Of a stretch of 7,532 bases of DNA, positions 1-4,993 are shown one piece after another (position 1 is the stretch's first letter; each line of letters starts with the position of its first letter). The notes beneath the pieces are model-generated. The model saw nothing but the letters and a program-made list of their open reading frames with translations. It ran no database searches and was not told the DNA's origin. The position numbers and the translations under genes were made by a program. The DNA is from a bacterium (GTDB taxonomy: Bacteria; Patescibacteriota; Minisyncoccia; UBA6257; 2-01-FULL-56-20): positions 1 to 7,532 of the forward strand of contig JAKAGE010000039.1 in NCBI GenBank assembly GCA_021817655.1. Direction: 5' to 3'.

Positions 1-361
1 CATCGGCGTCACGCCGTTCCGGAGCATGGTGCAGTACCTTATCGACCGCGGAGAGCGCCGCGATGCCGTGCTCTTCTACTCGAACCGCAGCGATGATGAA
101 GCGGCATACCGTGAAACGTTCGATGCGGCGGAGCGTGAGATCGGGCTCCGGACGGTCTATGTCACGACCGGAGGCGGCGCAAAAGGAAATGTGGCGCGCC
201 TCGACGCCGGCACGATCCGGCGCACGATCCCCGATTACCGCGAACGGACATTCTATCTTTCCGGAACGCACGCGATGACGAACGCATTCGAAAAGCTCCT
301 GCACGACATGGGCGTGCCCCGCTCGCACGTCAAAACGGATTTCTTCCCCGGTTTTGCCTGA
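1..361 (+). CDS. Ferredoxin-NADP reductase-type oxidoreductase, NAD(P)-binding domain (C-terminal part; 5' end outside window)
   Basis: The open frame enters from the left edge with its first full codon at base 2, and 119 residues are visible before TGA at 359-361. It starts inside the nucleotide-binding motif: GVTPFRSM matches the G-[IV]-T-P-[FM] turn of the ferredoxin-NADP+ reductase family. It ends with YLSGTHAMTNAFEKLL, then GVPRSHVKTDFFPGF, which matches the family's C-terminal segment (usually Y-x-C/S-G-P-x-x-M, then G-[VI]-P, then a short E/D-x-F tail). The stretch DAVLFYSNRSDDEAAYRETF fits the usual strand after the first helix. These domains bind NAD(P)H and pass a hydride to FAD or FMN in the N-terminal domain, which lies outside the window. 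The electron acceptor therefore cannot be named: a soluble reductase, a flavohaemoprotein-like protein or a membrane fusion are all possible. The next gene starts 30 bases downstream on the same strand but has its own promoter. Confidence 0.85.
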   Translation, partial: IGVTPFRSMVQYLIDRGERRDAVLFYSNRSDDEAAYRETFDAAEREIGLRTVYVTTGGGAKGNVARLDAGTIRRTIPDYRERTFYLSGTHAMTNAFEKLLHDMGVPRSHVKTDFFPGFA

Positions 362-383
362 TCGGCGAAAAATCCTCTATACT
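354..383 (+). promoter_or_regulatory. Sigma70-type promoter of the ATP-grasp gene, predicted leaderless
   Basis: The -35 candidate TTGCCT (354-359) overlaps the last codons of the upstream reductase gene. It is followed after 18 bases by the -10 TATACT (378-383). Only 8 bases separate the -10 from the ATG at 392, so transcription would start at or next to the start codon. No Shine-Dalgarno sequence precedes the ATG. Confidence 0.6.
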
Positions 384-391
384 GTCTGCAT

Positions 392-1639
392 ATGCCAGAC
401 GTTTCCTCCTCGAAAAGCCCCCGCCGGCAGTGCCCTGATTGCGGTCCGGCCGGTGTGGCCTCCCACGCCGTGGAGCGCTGGTCCGTCCGCGCCGACGAGG
501 CGATCGGACTGCTCCAGCTCCCGATGGCGGCGATCTGGCGCATGACGCGGCCGGCAGTCTCCGCAACGCGCCCGGGACGGATCACTCCTTCAGCGGCGCG
601 TCTCGCCGCAGCCATGGGTCTCGGCATCATCGTCGAGCATCCCGACAAAGAAAACACCGCCCATGCCACCGTCCTCTGGCGCGAGGCGGAACGCCGCGGC
701 ATCGCCATGCGCGAGTTCCGCCCGTTCGGCCTTCCGCGAGAGCTCTTCTGGGCTTCTTACGGCAACGACACGCGCGGCTTCGACGGCCTCCCCCGCCCCC
801 GCGCGGCGAGCGACCGCGCGCTCGACTGGATGGACGACAAAGGCATCATTTTAAAACGGTTCCGCAACGCGGGCGTGCCGGTGCCGCGCGGCGAGAGCTG
901 CACGACGCTCGCCCAGGCGGAACGCGCGTTCGATGCGATCGCGCGCGGCGGGCGCGCCGCCATCGTGAAGCCGAGCATCGGCTCCCGCAGCCGCCACACG
1001 TTCACGAACATCACCGGCGCCGATGCGCTCCGGCGCGCGTTCAGGAGCGCCAAGCAGCTCTCGCCGCGCGCGATCGTCGAGGAAGAGATCCCCGGATTCG
1101 TGTTCCGCGTCACCTTCGTGAACGGACGGGTCGAAGGGATCATGCGGCGCGAACCGCCGCATGTGATCGGCGACGGCGCGCATACCGTGCGCGAGCTCGT
1201 CGATCGCGAGAACGCGCATCCCCTCCGGCGGGGTCCCGTATTCTCTCCAATCGTTTTCGGCGATGAAGCAAACGCCATGCTCGGCGCGCAGCGCCTTACG
1301 CCGGATTCGATCCCGGAAGCCGGACGCATGGTGCCGCTCCATCCGAAAGTAAGCCGTCTGTACGGCGCCTCGACCACCGAGATCGCCTTCGCCGACGTCC
1401 ATTCCGACAATAGTGCGATGTTCAAAACGATCGCCGAAGCGGTGGACGATCCGCTGTTCGGCGTCGATATCATCATGGAAGACATGGCCCGTTCATGGCG
1501 CAGCCAGGCATGCGGGGTCATCGAATGCAACAGCCTGCCCGCGATCGACGTCCATCACGACCCGCTCCGCGGGACCCCCCGGAACGCCGCTGGCGCCGTA
1601 TGGAACATGATCTTCCCCGCTTCGGATCCCCGCGCGTGA
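392..1639 (+). CDS. ATP-grasp family ligase-like protein, related to the cyanophycin synthetase/RimK ATP-grasp domain
   Basis: This 415-residue protein has an ATP-grasp fold from about residue 145 to 405. DDKGIILKRFRNAGVPVPRG (149-168) is the usual entry into the ATP-grasp N-subdomain. K193 in IVKPSIGSRSRH is the expected ATP-binding lysine. VEEEIPGFVFRVTFVNGRV (229-247) is the adenine-binding strand followed by the characteristic turn. PPHVIGDGAHTVREL closely matches the cyanophycin-synthetase group. E378 and N380 in IECNSLPAID are the predicted Mg2+ ligands. Residues 1-145 form a separate N-terminal region with WREAERRGI and FDGLPRPR motifs, which I recall from Patescibacteria proteins annotated as cyanophycin synthetase. 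The Mur-ligase half of true CphA is absent, so cyanophycin synthesis is unlikely. ATP-dependent ligation of an amino acid or carboxylate to an amine is the reasonable family-level inference, with the substrate unknown. The start is chosen because a -10 lies 8 bases upstream. It converges with the next gene across 10 bases. Confidence 0.85.
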   Translation: MPDVSSSKSPRRQCPDCGPAGVASHAVERWSVRADEAIGLLQLPMAAIWRMTRPAVSATRPGRITPSAARLAAAMGLGIIVEHPDKENTAHATVLWREAERRGIAMREFRPFGLPRELFWASYGNDTRGFDGLPRPRAASDRALDWMDDKGIILKRFRNAGVPVPRGESCTTLAQAERAFDAIARGGRAAIVKPSIGSRSRHTFTNITGADALRRAFRSAKQLSPRAIVEEEIPGFVFRVTFVNGRVEGIMRREPPHVIGDGAHTVRELVDRENAHPLRRGPVFSPIVFGDEANAMLGAQRLTPDSIPEAGRMVPLHPKVSRLYGASTTEIAFADVHSDNSAMFKTIAEAVDDPLFGVDIIMEDMARSWRSQACGVIECNSLPAIDVHHDPLRGTPRNAAGAVWNMIFPASDPRA

Positions 1640-1649
1640 ATCCCCGGCG

Positions 1650-2120
1650 TCAGGCGAGTGTCACCCAATCACCCACCCACGCGAGAAAATCTTCCCGCCG
1701 CGGTTCCATGCTTACCTCTTTGATATGCAATATCGGATGGCTCTCCGGGGTATATTCATAGTGCCCGCGCACTTCGCCGTCCTTATGGATCCGCAAATGG
1801 TACTGCCGCTCGAAACTTTCCAAACGCCGGACGCTGATGTCCTCCCCTTCGTCCTTCCATGCAATGAGATGGTTCCCGAACCGATGCTGTTCGAGATGCT
1901 TCAAAAAATCCTCCACCTTCCGGCCCGATGCAAGCATGCCGATGTGGAAATCCTGCCGTCCTTCGTGGCGAAGGACGCCAAAGAAAAGCAAAACATCCCT
2001 CACGATATTATGAAAGGGATAGATGAACTTCCAAAAAAGATACTTTAGTCGGTTATAGGATCCACGGGGATACGGCAATATCGACTCGGGGATCTGTTGT
2101 TGCAATGCGGCTGCATCCAT
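1650..2120 (-). CDS. Conserved protein of unknown function (GHYEYTPE motif; Patescibacteria-type)
   Basis: The protein is 156 residues from the ATG at 2120-2118. I recognise the type from Candidate Phyla Radiation genomes but know no function. An N-terminal segment reads PYPRGSYNRLKYLFWKFIYPFHNIVRDVLLFFG, basic and then strongly hydrophobic, which suggests interfacial or partial membrane association. The rest looks like a compact soluble domain: HEGRQDFHIGMLA, then AWKDEGEDISVRRLESFERQYHLRIHKDGEVRGHYEYTPESHPILHIKEV, then an acidic and basic end, EPRREDFLAWVGDW. The many H, E, D and Y residues in RQYHLR, GHYEYTPE and HPILH could be a ligand or metal site, but this is only an impression. A TTG at 2150 in the same frame would add ten residues and lies 8 bases from a strong -10, so leaderless initiation there is an alternative. 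No Shine-Dalgarno precedes either start. It is tail-to-tail with the ATP-grasp gene. Confidence 0.8.
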   Translation of the reverse strand: MDAAALQQQIPESILPYPRGSYNRLKYLFWKFIYPFHNIVRDVLLFFGVLRHEGRQDFHIGMLASGRKVEDFLKHLEQHRFGNHLIAWKDEGEDISVRRLESFERQYHLRIHKDGEVRGHYEYTPESHPILHIKEVSMEPRREDFLAWVGDWVTLA

Positions 2121-2158
2121 AGAGAACGCAAAAACAAAGGGAAAATCCAACCGTATCC

Positions 2159-2167
2159 ATTATAGCA
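2159..2167 (-). promoter_or_regulatory. Extended -10 promoter of the unknown-function gene
   Basis: On the - strand the sequence reads TGC TATAAT: a consensus -10 at 2164-2159 with the TGn extension at 2167-2165. I see no good -35, as is common with extended -10 promoters. The predicted transcription start is near 2152, two bases before a possible TTG start at 2150 and about 31 bases before the ATG at 2120. The same nine bases recur as the lemA promoter. Confidence 0.65.
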
Positions 2168-2222
2168 TACGCCGAAGCGTCGTGCACGCCGGACGACGGG
2201 GCAAAGCGCCCGCGCGAAGGCC

Positions 2223-2471
2223 TCACCGATGAGGGCATCCGGCCCAGCAGCACGGCCGGCGGATCCCTTCTTTAAGCTCGGAACAGACCCGCGCAACATG
2301 CTGCCGGCGGGTTTCCGGCCGCTTGACGGACGTGGTCCAGCAGATCCATTCGTTCCGCGCGAGCGGCGTGATATCCTCCCACCGTTCCCGCGCCGCGGCA
2401 TCGGCGGCAAGGGCGGCCCGAAGGTCGCCCGGAACCGCATGCACAACTCCCTGAGAGATCTTCGCTGCCAT
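2223..2471 (-). CDS. YdeI/OmdA (OmpD-associated) domain protein, small stand-alone form
   Basis: The 82-residue protein starts at the ATG at 2471-2469. It carries the signature of the YdeI/OmpD-associated family (the OmdA domain, Pfam PF13376 from memory). VPGDLRAALAADAAARERWEDITPLARNEWICW is followed by TSVKRPETRRQHVARVCSELKEG and the ending RRPCCWAGCPHR. Larger family members have been called bacteriocin-protection proteins; the biochemical role is not established, and I do not infer one. Here the domain makes up nearly the whole protein, with no added N-terminal DUF1801-like part. The three cysteines in PCCWAGC are a notable cluster. A longer frame to an ATG at 2495 exists, but the -10 TATAGT lies only 7 bases before 2471, so the shorter start is preferred. 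The protein is transcribed away from the divergent phosphoribosyltransferase gene. Confidence 0.85.
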   Translation of the reverse strand: MAAKISQGVVHAVPGDLRAALAADAAARERWEDITPLARNEWICWTTSVKRPETRRQHVARVCSELKEGIRRPCCWAGCPHR

Positions 2472-2478
2472 TATGATA

Positions 2479-2484
2479 ACTATA
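2479..2484 (-). promoter_or_regulatory. -10 element of the YdeI/OmdA gene, predicted leaderless
   Basis: TATAGT on the - strand ends 7 bases before the ATG at 2471, which places the transcription start on the start codon. No Shine-Dalgarno sequence and no convincing -35 is visible. Confidence 0.5.
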
Positions 2485-2598
2485 CTACGCCGCACCCCGC
2501 GCCGGAAACGCCGTCCGTTCCGTATGGCAGAACGATCGATGTTCGGTTTTTGAGGCGAAGATCCGCCTGCAGAATGTAGTAATCATTGAACCATCACC

Positions 2599-3261
2599 AT
2601 GAGATTCAAAGACCGCAGAATGGCAGGCAAACAGCTGGGCAAAACCCTCCGCGCGTACGACGGCGAGGACGCCGTCGTATATGCCATTCCGCGCGGGGGC
2701 GTTGTGACCGGATATGAGGTCGCACGGGCGCTCGATGCGCCGCTCGATATCATCATCGCCCGGAAAATAGGGCACCCCGCATCGCCGGAATACGCCATCG
2801 CCGCAGTGACGGAGAACGGCGATCCGGTCATCGACCGGACGGAAGCCGCGAACGTCGATGCCGCATGGCTCGCTCGCGCCATCGCTACCGCCCGCAGAGA
2901 GGCCAAACGCCGCCGGGAGGCCTATTCAGGAGGGATCCATCCTCTTTCATGCGGGGGAAAAACGGCGATCATCGTTGACGATGGCCTTGCGACCGGACTC
3001 ACGATGAAAGCCGCTGCCAAGGAGCTCTTGGCCCGTCATCCGAAGCGGATCATCATTGCCGTGCCCGTCGCCCCGAAAAGCGTGATCGCCGAACTATCGC
3101 GCCTCGCCGATGAAGTCGTCACCCTCCTATCGCCGAATGGATCATTCGAAGCGGTCGGAGCATATTACGAAAAGTTCCCCCAGATAACCGACGAAGAGGT
3201 CGATTCCCTCCTGAACGCAGCTAGGGTGGAACGGAAACATGGCCTACGGAATTGCTTTTAG
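2599..3261 (+). CDS. Phosphoribosyltransferase-domain protein (type I PRTase fold)
   Basis: The 220-residue protein carries a clear PRPP-binding loop, AIIVDDGLATGLTM at residues 123-136, with the two acidic residues D127 and D128 and the TG turn typical of type I phosphoribosyltransferases. Upstream features fit the subfamily: FKDRRMAGKQLGKTL near the N-terminus, YAIPRGGVVTGYEVARAL (28-45), then APLDIIIARKIGHPASPEYAIAAV (47-70). This PRGG and RKIG subfamily is found widely, sometimes fused to hydrolase or esterase domains. Its nucleobase or other substrate is not firmly known, so I give no EC number. YEKFPQITDEEV near the C-terminus is also typical. An in-frame TGA at 2587-2589 lies just upstream, so the ATG at 2599 is the first available start. 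I see neither a Shine-Dalgarno nor a convincing promoter close to it. It converges on the DUF218 gene. Confidence 0.9.
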   Translation: MRFKDRRMAGKQLGKTLRAYDGEDAVVYAIPRGGVVTGYEVARALDAPLDIIIARKIGHPASPEYAIAAVTENGDPVIDRTEAANVDAAWLARAIATARREAKRRREAYSGGIHPLSCGGKTAIIVDDGLATGLTMKAAAKELLARHPKRIIIAVPVAPKSVIAELSRLADEVVTLLSPNGSFEAVGAYYEKFPQITDEEVDSLLNAARVERKHGLRNCF

Positions 3262-3311
3262 TAATAGCGTCGCATAAAAAATATGCAAATATAAAAATGG
3301 ATGCGTCAGAT

Positions 3312-3342
3312 GTTGCCGCGCCAGCGTGGGACGTTATCCGAA
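3312..3342. repeat. Degenerate intergenic repeat, copy A
   Basis: This 31-base stretch in the convergent gap between the phosphoribosyltransferase and DUF218 genes aligns with 4509-4540 at 25 of 32 columns with one gap. The shared cores are GCCGCG and GTGGGACG. I do not see a terminator with a T-tract in this gap (3262-3351); its other notable content is a weak GCATA/TATGC inverted repeat at 3272-3286. Confidence 0.35.
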
Positions 3343-3351
3343 TATAACCAC

Positions 3352-4065
3352 CTACTCTCTAAACTTGCGTGCTAAAAATGATGCGACTTTGTCATGCGGA
3401 TCAACGGCGATCAGGCTTCGGCGCAGAAATTCCCGCAGCCCTTTTTTTGTCGCTCCCGCGGGCGCATTCTTTAAAGACCCGGGAAATTCGTACGCTCCAA
3501 CGAGCTTCTCGTAATGAGGCGACCGATTGCGCAGCAGCTCCTCTGCGGTAACCGACGAGGATACGTCAAACGCTATCCCGTGTTTGCCTAACGCATTTTT
3601 TAAAAGCTGTTCCGAACGCCCCATATGATATTCGTTGGTTTCGAGCAAGAACTTCTTGATGCCTTGCTTCTCGAGCATTGGCAAAACATTCTCCAGGCTG
3701 CTACTCGTATTGATGGAATCGGTTTCGACGATAATATCCTCCTCCGGCGCGCCACGAGCCATCAAATACTCTTTCATGACTACCGAGATGGGCGGGACCG
3801 GCCCCTCCCTTTTTACGCCCTTGCCGCCGGCAAGAACGATCTTTTTAATCTTGCCGTGCTTCCACAGTTCAAGAGCCCCAAGCGCACGCATTTTTGATTC
3901 AATGTCGGGGACTATACGGCCGTCCTTCATTTCCAACCCGCCAGTAAGGACAAGTACCGCATCCGAATCGGGTATCTCCTTAAAAAATTCTTTTTCCTCC
4001 ATATCGCCATCATCGCCTTGCTCCGGCGACGCATGAGGCTTAAAGTACCCTCTTTCCGATTCCAT
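3352..4065 (-). CDS. DUF218 (YdcF/ElyC/SanA-like) domain protein
   Basis: This 237-residue protein has a DUF218 domain (Pfam PF02698 from memory) from about residue 33 to 175. The opening strand DAVLVLTGG is followed by R-x-x-A-x-x-L in a helix, GKIKKIVLAGGKG (71-83), SVVMKEYLMARGAPEEDIIVETDSINTSSSLENV (94-127) and FLLETNEYHMGRSEQLLKNAL (139-159). The E-T-x-S-x-N-T-x-x-x-x-N and N-x-Y-H-x-x-R patterns are the diagnostic parts. E. coli YdcF binds S-adenosylmethionine, while SanA and ElyC act in envelope integrity. Those relatives have membrane anchors; none is visible here, so this version is probably cytoplasmic. The first 25 residues are acidic and charged. An internal ATG (residue 22, base 4002) is possible, but an extended -10 sits 6 bases before 4065, which supports the longer start. 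The exact function is unknown. Confidence 0.85.
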   Translation of the reverse strand: MESERGYFKPHASPEQGDDGDMEEKEFFKEIPDSDAVLVLTGGLEMKDGRIVPDIESKMRALGALELWKHGKIKKIVLAGGKGVKREGPVPPISVVMKEYLMARGAPEEDIIVETDSINTSSSLENVLPMLEKQGIKKFLLETNEYHMGRSEQLLKNALGKHGIAFDVSSSVTAEELLRNRSPHYEKLVGAYEFPGSLKNAPAGATKKGLREFLRRSLIAVDPHDKVASFLARKFRE

Positions 4066-4071
4066 GATTTC

Positions 4072-4080
4072 AGTCTAGCA
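4072..4080 (-). promoter_or_regulatory. Extended -10 promoter of the DUF218 gene, predicted leaderless
   Basis: On the - strand this reads TGC TAGACT, with the -10 at 4077-4072 and the TGn extension before it. Six bases separate it from the ATG at 4065. No -35 is recognisable where it would be expected (about 4095-4100). A 16-base perfect palindrome sits about 30 bases further upstream. Confidence 0.5.
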
Positions 4081-4106
4081 CAACCGACCTTGCGGGGAGC
4101 GCGGGA

Positions 4107-4122
4107 GATTATTCGAATAATC
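4107..4122. promoter_or_regulatory. 16-base perfect palindrome, candidate regulator-binding site
   Basis: GATTATTC followed directly by GAATAATC forms a perfect palindrome in the gap between the DUF218 gene and the membrane-protein gene. Its centre lies about 49 bases upstream of the predicted DUF218 transcription start, a position typical of activator sites. The DUF218 promoter lacks a -35, which would fit activation. With no loop and no T-tract it is a poor terminator. Role inferred only. Confidence 0.35.
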
Positions 4123-4143
4123 GTTGCGAAGCCTCTAATACGG

Positions 4144-4488
4144 TCAATAACCGGGAGCAAAGCCTGCAAAATGACCACTGTACATCAGATAAAAATAGCC
4201 AGCAATGCTCAATACCGTGAAGATGTATGTTGCCCAAAGGGCAGCCCGATTGTTTTTAATATTGACCACAACAACCACCGACAGACCCGCAAAAACAACG
4301 AAGAATAATGGGATTAAGAGTATTCTGCCTAAAAGGTCGATCGGGAACGATAAACTGGGCGCCATTGGATTGAAATGCATGTAGAGGATAAACGAATCAA
4401 CTGCAGCGCCTAAACTAAAAAATATCACGCCGATAGCTCTCGCCGTCTTAAAACCGATTTGTAGTTGATTACCGCTCGTATTCTCCAT
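4144..4488 (-). CDS. Small three-helix membrane protein of unknown function
   Basis: The protein is 114 residues. I do not recognise the family. Three hydrophobic segments are visible: about 17-37 (ARAIGVIFFSLGAAVDSFIL), 51-76 (LLGRILLIPLFFVVFAGLSV, continuing with a run of valines) and 82-103 (AALWATYIFTVLSIAGYFYL). A short N-terminal hydrophilic stretch and the loop NIKNNR separate them. The basic residues around the first helix suggest the N-terminus may be cytoplasmic. The gene is noticeably AT-richer than the genes outside 3262-4830. An extended -10 lies 6 bases before the ATG, giving a predicted leaderless mRNA. It is divergent from the 74-residue membrane protein and upstream of the DUF218 gene on the same strand (78 bases apart, with a separate promoter between). 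No terminator is evident after the stop. Confidence 0.7.
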   Translation of the reverse strand: MENTSGNQLQIGFKTARAIGVIFFSLGAAVDSFILYMHFNPMAPSLSFPIDLLGRILLIPLFFVVFAGLSVVVVVNIKNNRAALWATYIFTVLSIAGYFYLMYSGHFAGFAPGY

Positions 4489-4494
4489 AGTTAT

Positions 4495-4503
4495 ATTTTA
4501 TCA
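4495..4503 (-). promoter_or_regulatory. Extended -10 promoter of the three-helix membrane protein gene
   Basis: The - strand reads TGA TAAAAT, with the -10 at 4500-4495 preceded by a TGn extension. Six bases separate it from the ATG at 4488, so the mRNA is predicted to be leaderless. No convincing -35 is visible. Confidence 0.5.
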
Positions 4504-4508
4504 AACCA

Positions 4509-4540
4509 GTCGCCGCGGGCAGTGTGGGACGATGTTCGAA
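4509..4540. repeat. Degenerate intergenic repeat, copy B
   Basis: This is the partner of the copy at 3312-3342 (25 of 32 aligned columns identical, one gap). It lies in the divergent promoter region between the two small membrane-protein genes and ends in an 8-base palindrome, GTTCGAAC (4534-4541), which is only partly kept in copy A. Confidence 0.35.
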
Positions 4541-4545
4541 CTGAT

Positions 4546-4574
4546 TTGACAATGGCGCGAGATATCGATATTTT
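4546..4574 (+). promoter_or_regulatory. Sigma70 promoter of the 74-residue membrane protein gene
   Basis: A consensus -35 TTGACA (4546-4551) is followed after exactly 17 bases by TATTTT (4569-4574). This is the best-formed two-part promoter in the window. The 10-base palindrome ATATCGATAT (4562-4571) overlaps the -10 and could be an operator. Confidence 0.7.
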
Positions 4575-4583
4575 TTAATCAGC

Positions 4584-4588
4584 GAGGT
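4584..4588 (+). promoter_or_regulatory. Shine-Dalgarno site GAGGT
   Basis: GAGGT lies 7 bases before the ATG at 4596 and fixes this start. It is one of only two clear ribosome-binding sites in the window; most other genes lack one. Confidence 0.75.
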
Positions 4589-4595
4589 AAAGGCC

Positions 4596-4820
4596 ATGAA
4601 ATCACTGCAACGCAGGAAATTGCTTTTTACAGTACTCGTAGCGTTGGGGATCGTTATCAGCGCCACAATGAATCCTTCTCCATTTTCAGGATTGACCCAA
4701 GGGTGGCAATTCCTCGGCGTCCTTCTCGTGGGACTCATTTCCGCGATGATTGCGGTTAATATCATCGACCGGATAGTCGATCCATTCTTCAAAAGATTTT
4801 CATTTAACAAGGAGCCGTAA
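4596..4820 (+). CDS. Small two-helix membrane protein of unknown function
   Basis: The protein is 74 residues and I do not recognise it. It begins with a basic stretch (KSLQRRK) and a first hydrophobic segment at about 9-25 (LLFTVLVALGIVISATM). A short polar loop containing NPSPFSG follows, then a second segment at about 38-58 (QFLGVLLVGLISAMIAVNII). It ends with a charged tail, DRIVDPFFKRFSFNKEP. By the positive-inside rule both ends would face the cytoplasm. The coding evidence is good for such a short gene: TTGACA/TATTTT promoter, GAGGT ribosome site, and an immediate terminator whose stem begins in the last codons and whose loop contains the stop codon. It is AT-richer than the genes outside 3262-4830. 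No neighbour suggests a role. Confidence 0.75.
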   Translation: MKSLQRRKLLFTVLVALGIVISATMNPSPFSGLTQGWQFLGVLLVGLISAMIAVNIIDRIVDPFFKRFSFNKEP

Positions 4821-4830
4821 AGGCTCCTTT
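4809..4830 (+). terminator. Hairpin terminator of the 74-residue membrane protein gene
   Basis: AAGGAGCC (4809-4816) pairs perfectly with GGCTCCTT (4822-4829) around a 5-base loop that contains the TAA stop. The following T-run is short and interrupted (TTTCCTGTATTT), so it may be of moderate strength. It also separates this + strand gene from the facing tRNA gene 11 bases further on. Confidence 0.65.
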
Positions 4831-4840
4831 CCTGTATTTG

Positions 4841-4927
4841 CGGAGAGGGAGGGATTCGAACCCTCGATGCCATTTCTGACATACAGTCTTTCCAGGACTG
4901 CCGTTTCAACCGCTCACGCACCTCTCC
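4841..4927 (-). tRNA. tRNA-Ser (anticodon GGA)
   Basis: Read on the - strand, the 87 bases fold as a class II tRNA. The acceptor stem is GGAGAGG with CCTCTCC (7 perfect pairs), with discriminator G. The D-arm has a 3-pair stem. The anticodon stem is CAGTC/GACTG around the loop CTGGAAA, giving anticodon GGA (reads UCC and UCU). The long variable arm ATGTC/GGCAT has 5 pairs including one G-U. The T-arm is GAGGG TTCGAAT CCCTC. The long variable arm and anticodon together identify serine. The 3' CCA is not encoded (GCAAAT follows the acceptor stem), so it must be added by CCA-adding enzyme. It lies downstream of htpX on the same strand with its own promoter. Confidence 0.95.
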
Positions 4928-4939
4928 AGGTACCCGACT

Positions 4940-4968
4940 ATTGTGCCTTGAAATTGCGGCGGATTCAA
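4940..4968 (-). promoter_or_regulatory. Candidate promoter of tRNA-Ser
   Basis: On the - strand TTGAAT (4968-4963) is followed after 17 bases by CACAAT (4945-4940), each matching 4 of 6 consensus positions. The predicted start lies a few bases before the mature 5' end at 4927. The -35 falls in the loop of an imperfect 7-pair hairpin (4956-4976) that could also be a weak htpX terminator. Confidence 0.45.
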
Positions 4969-4993
4969 GCCGTCGCCGTTCGTCCGAATGAGA

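Noticed and set aside
757..1530. 257-residue - strand ORF opposite the ATP-grasp gene
   Set aside because: It is a shadow of the ATP-grasp coding frame with no recognisable motif.
2158..2160. ATG at 2160 as a start codon on the - strand
   Set aside because: It overlaps the end of the TATAAT and belongs to a different frame from the conserved protein, so it cannot lie within the transcript.
2229..2579. 116-residue + strand ORF
   Set aside because: It is antisense to the YdeI/OmdA gene and lacks motifs or a ribosome site.
2496..2598. Promoter for the phosphoribosyltransferase gene
   Set aside because: Candidates such as CAGAAT (2570-2575) and TAGTAA (2577-2582) lack a suitable -35 or spacing, so none is listed as a feature.
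3635..4036. 133-residue + strand ORF
   Set aside because: It is antisense to the DUF218 gene, whose motifs are clear.
4469..4921. 150-residue - strand ORF
   Set aside because: It overlaps the tRNA-Ser gene, and its N-terminal part is translated tRNA sequence; it also opposes the well-supported 74-residue gene.
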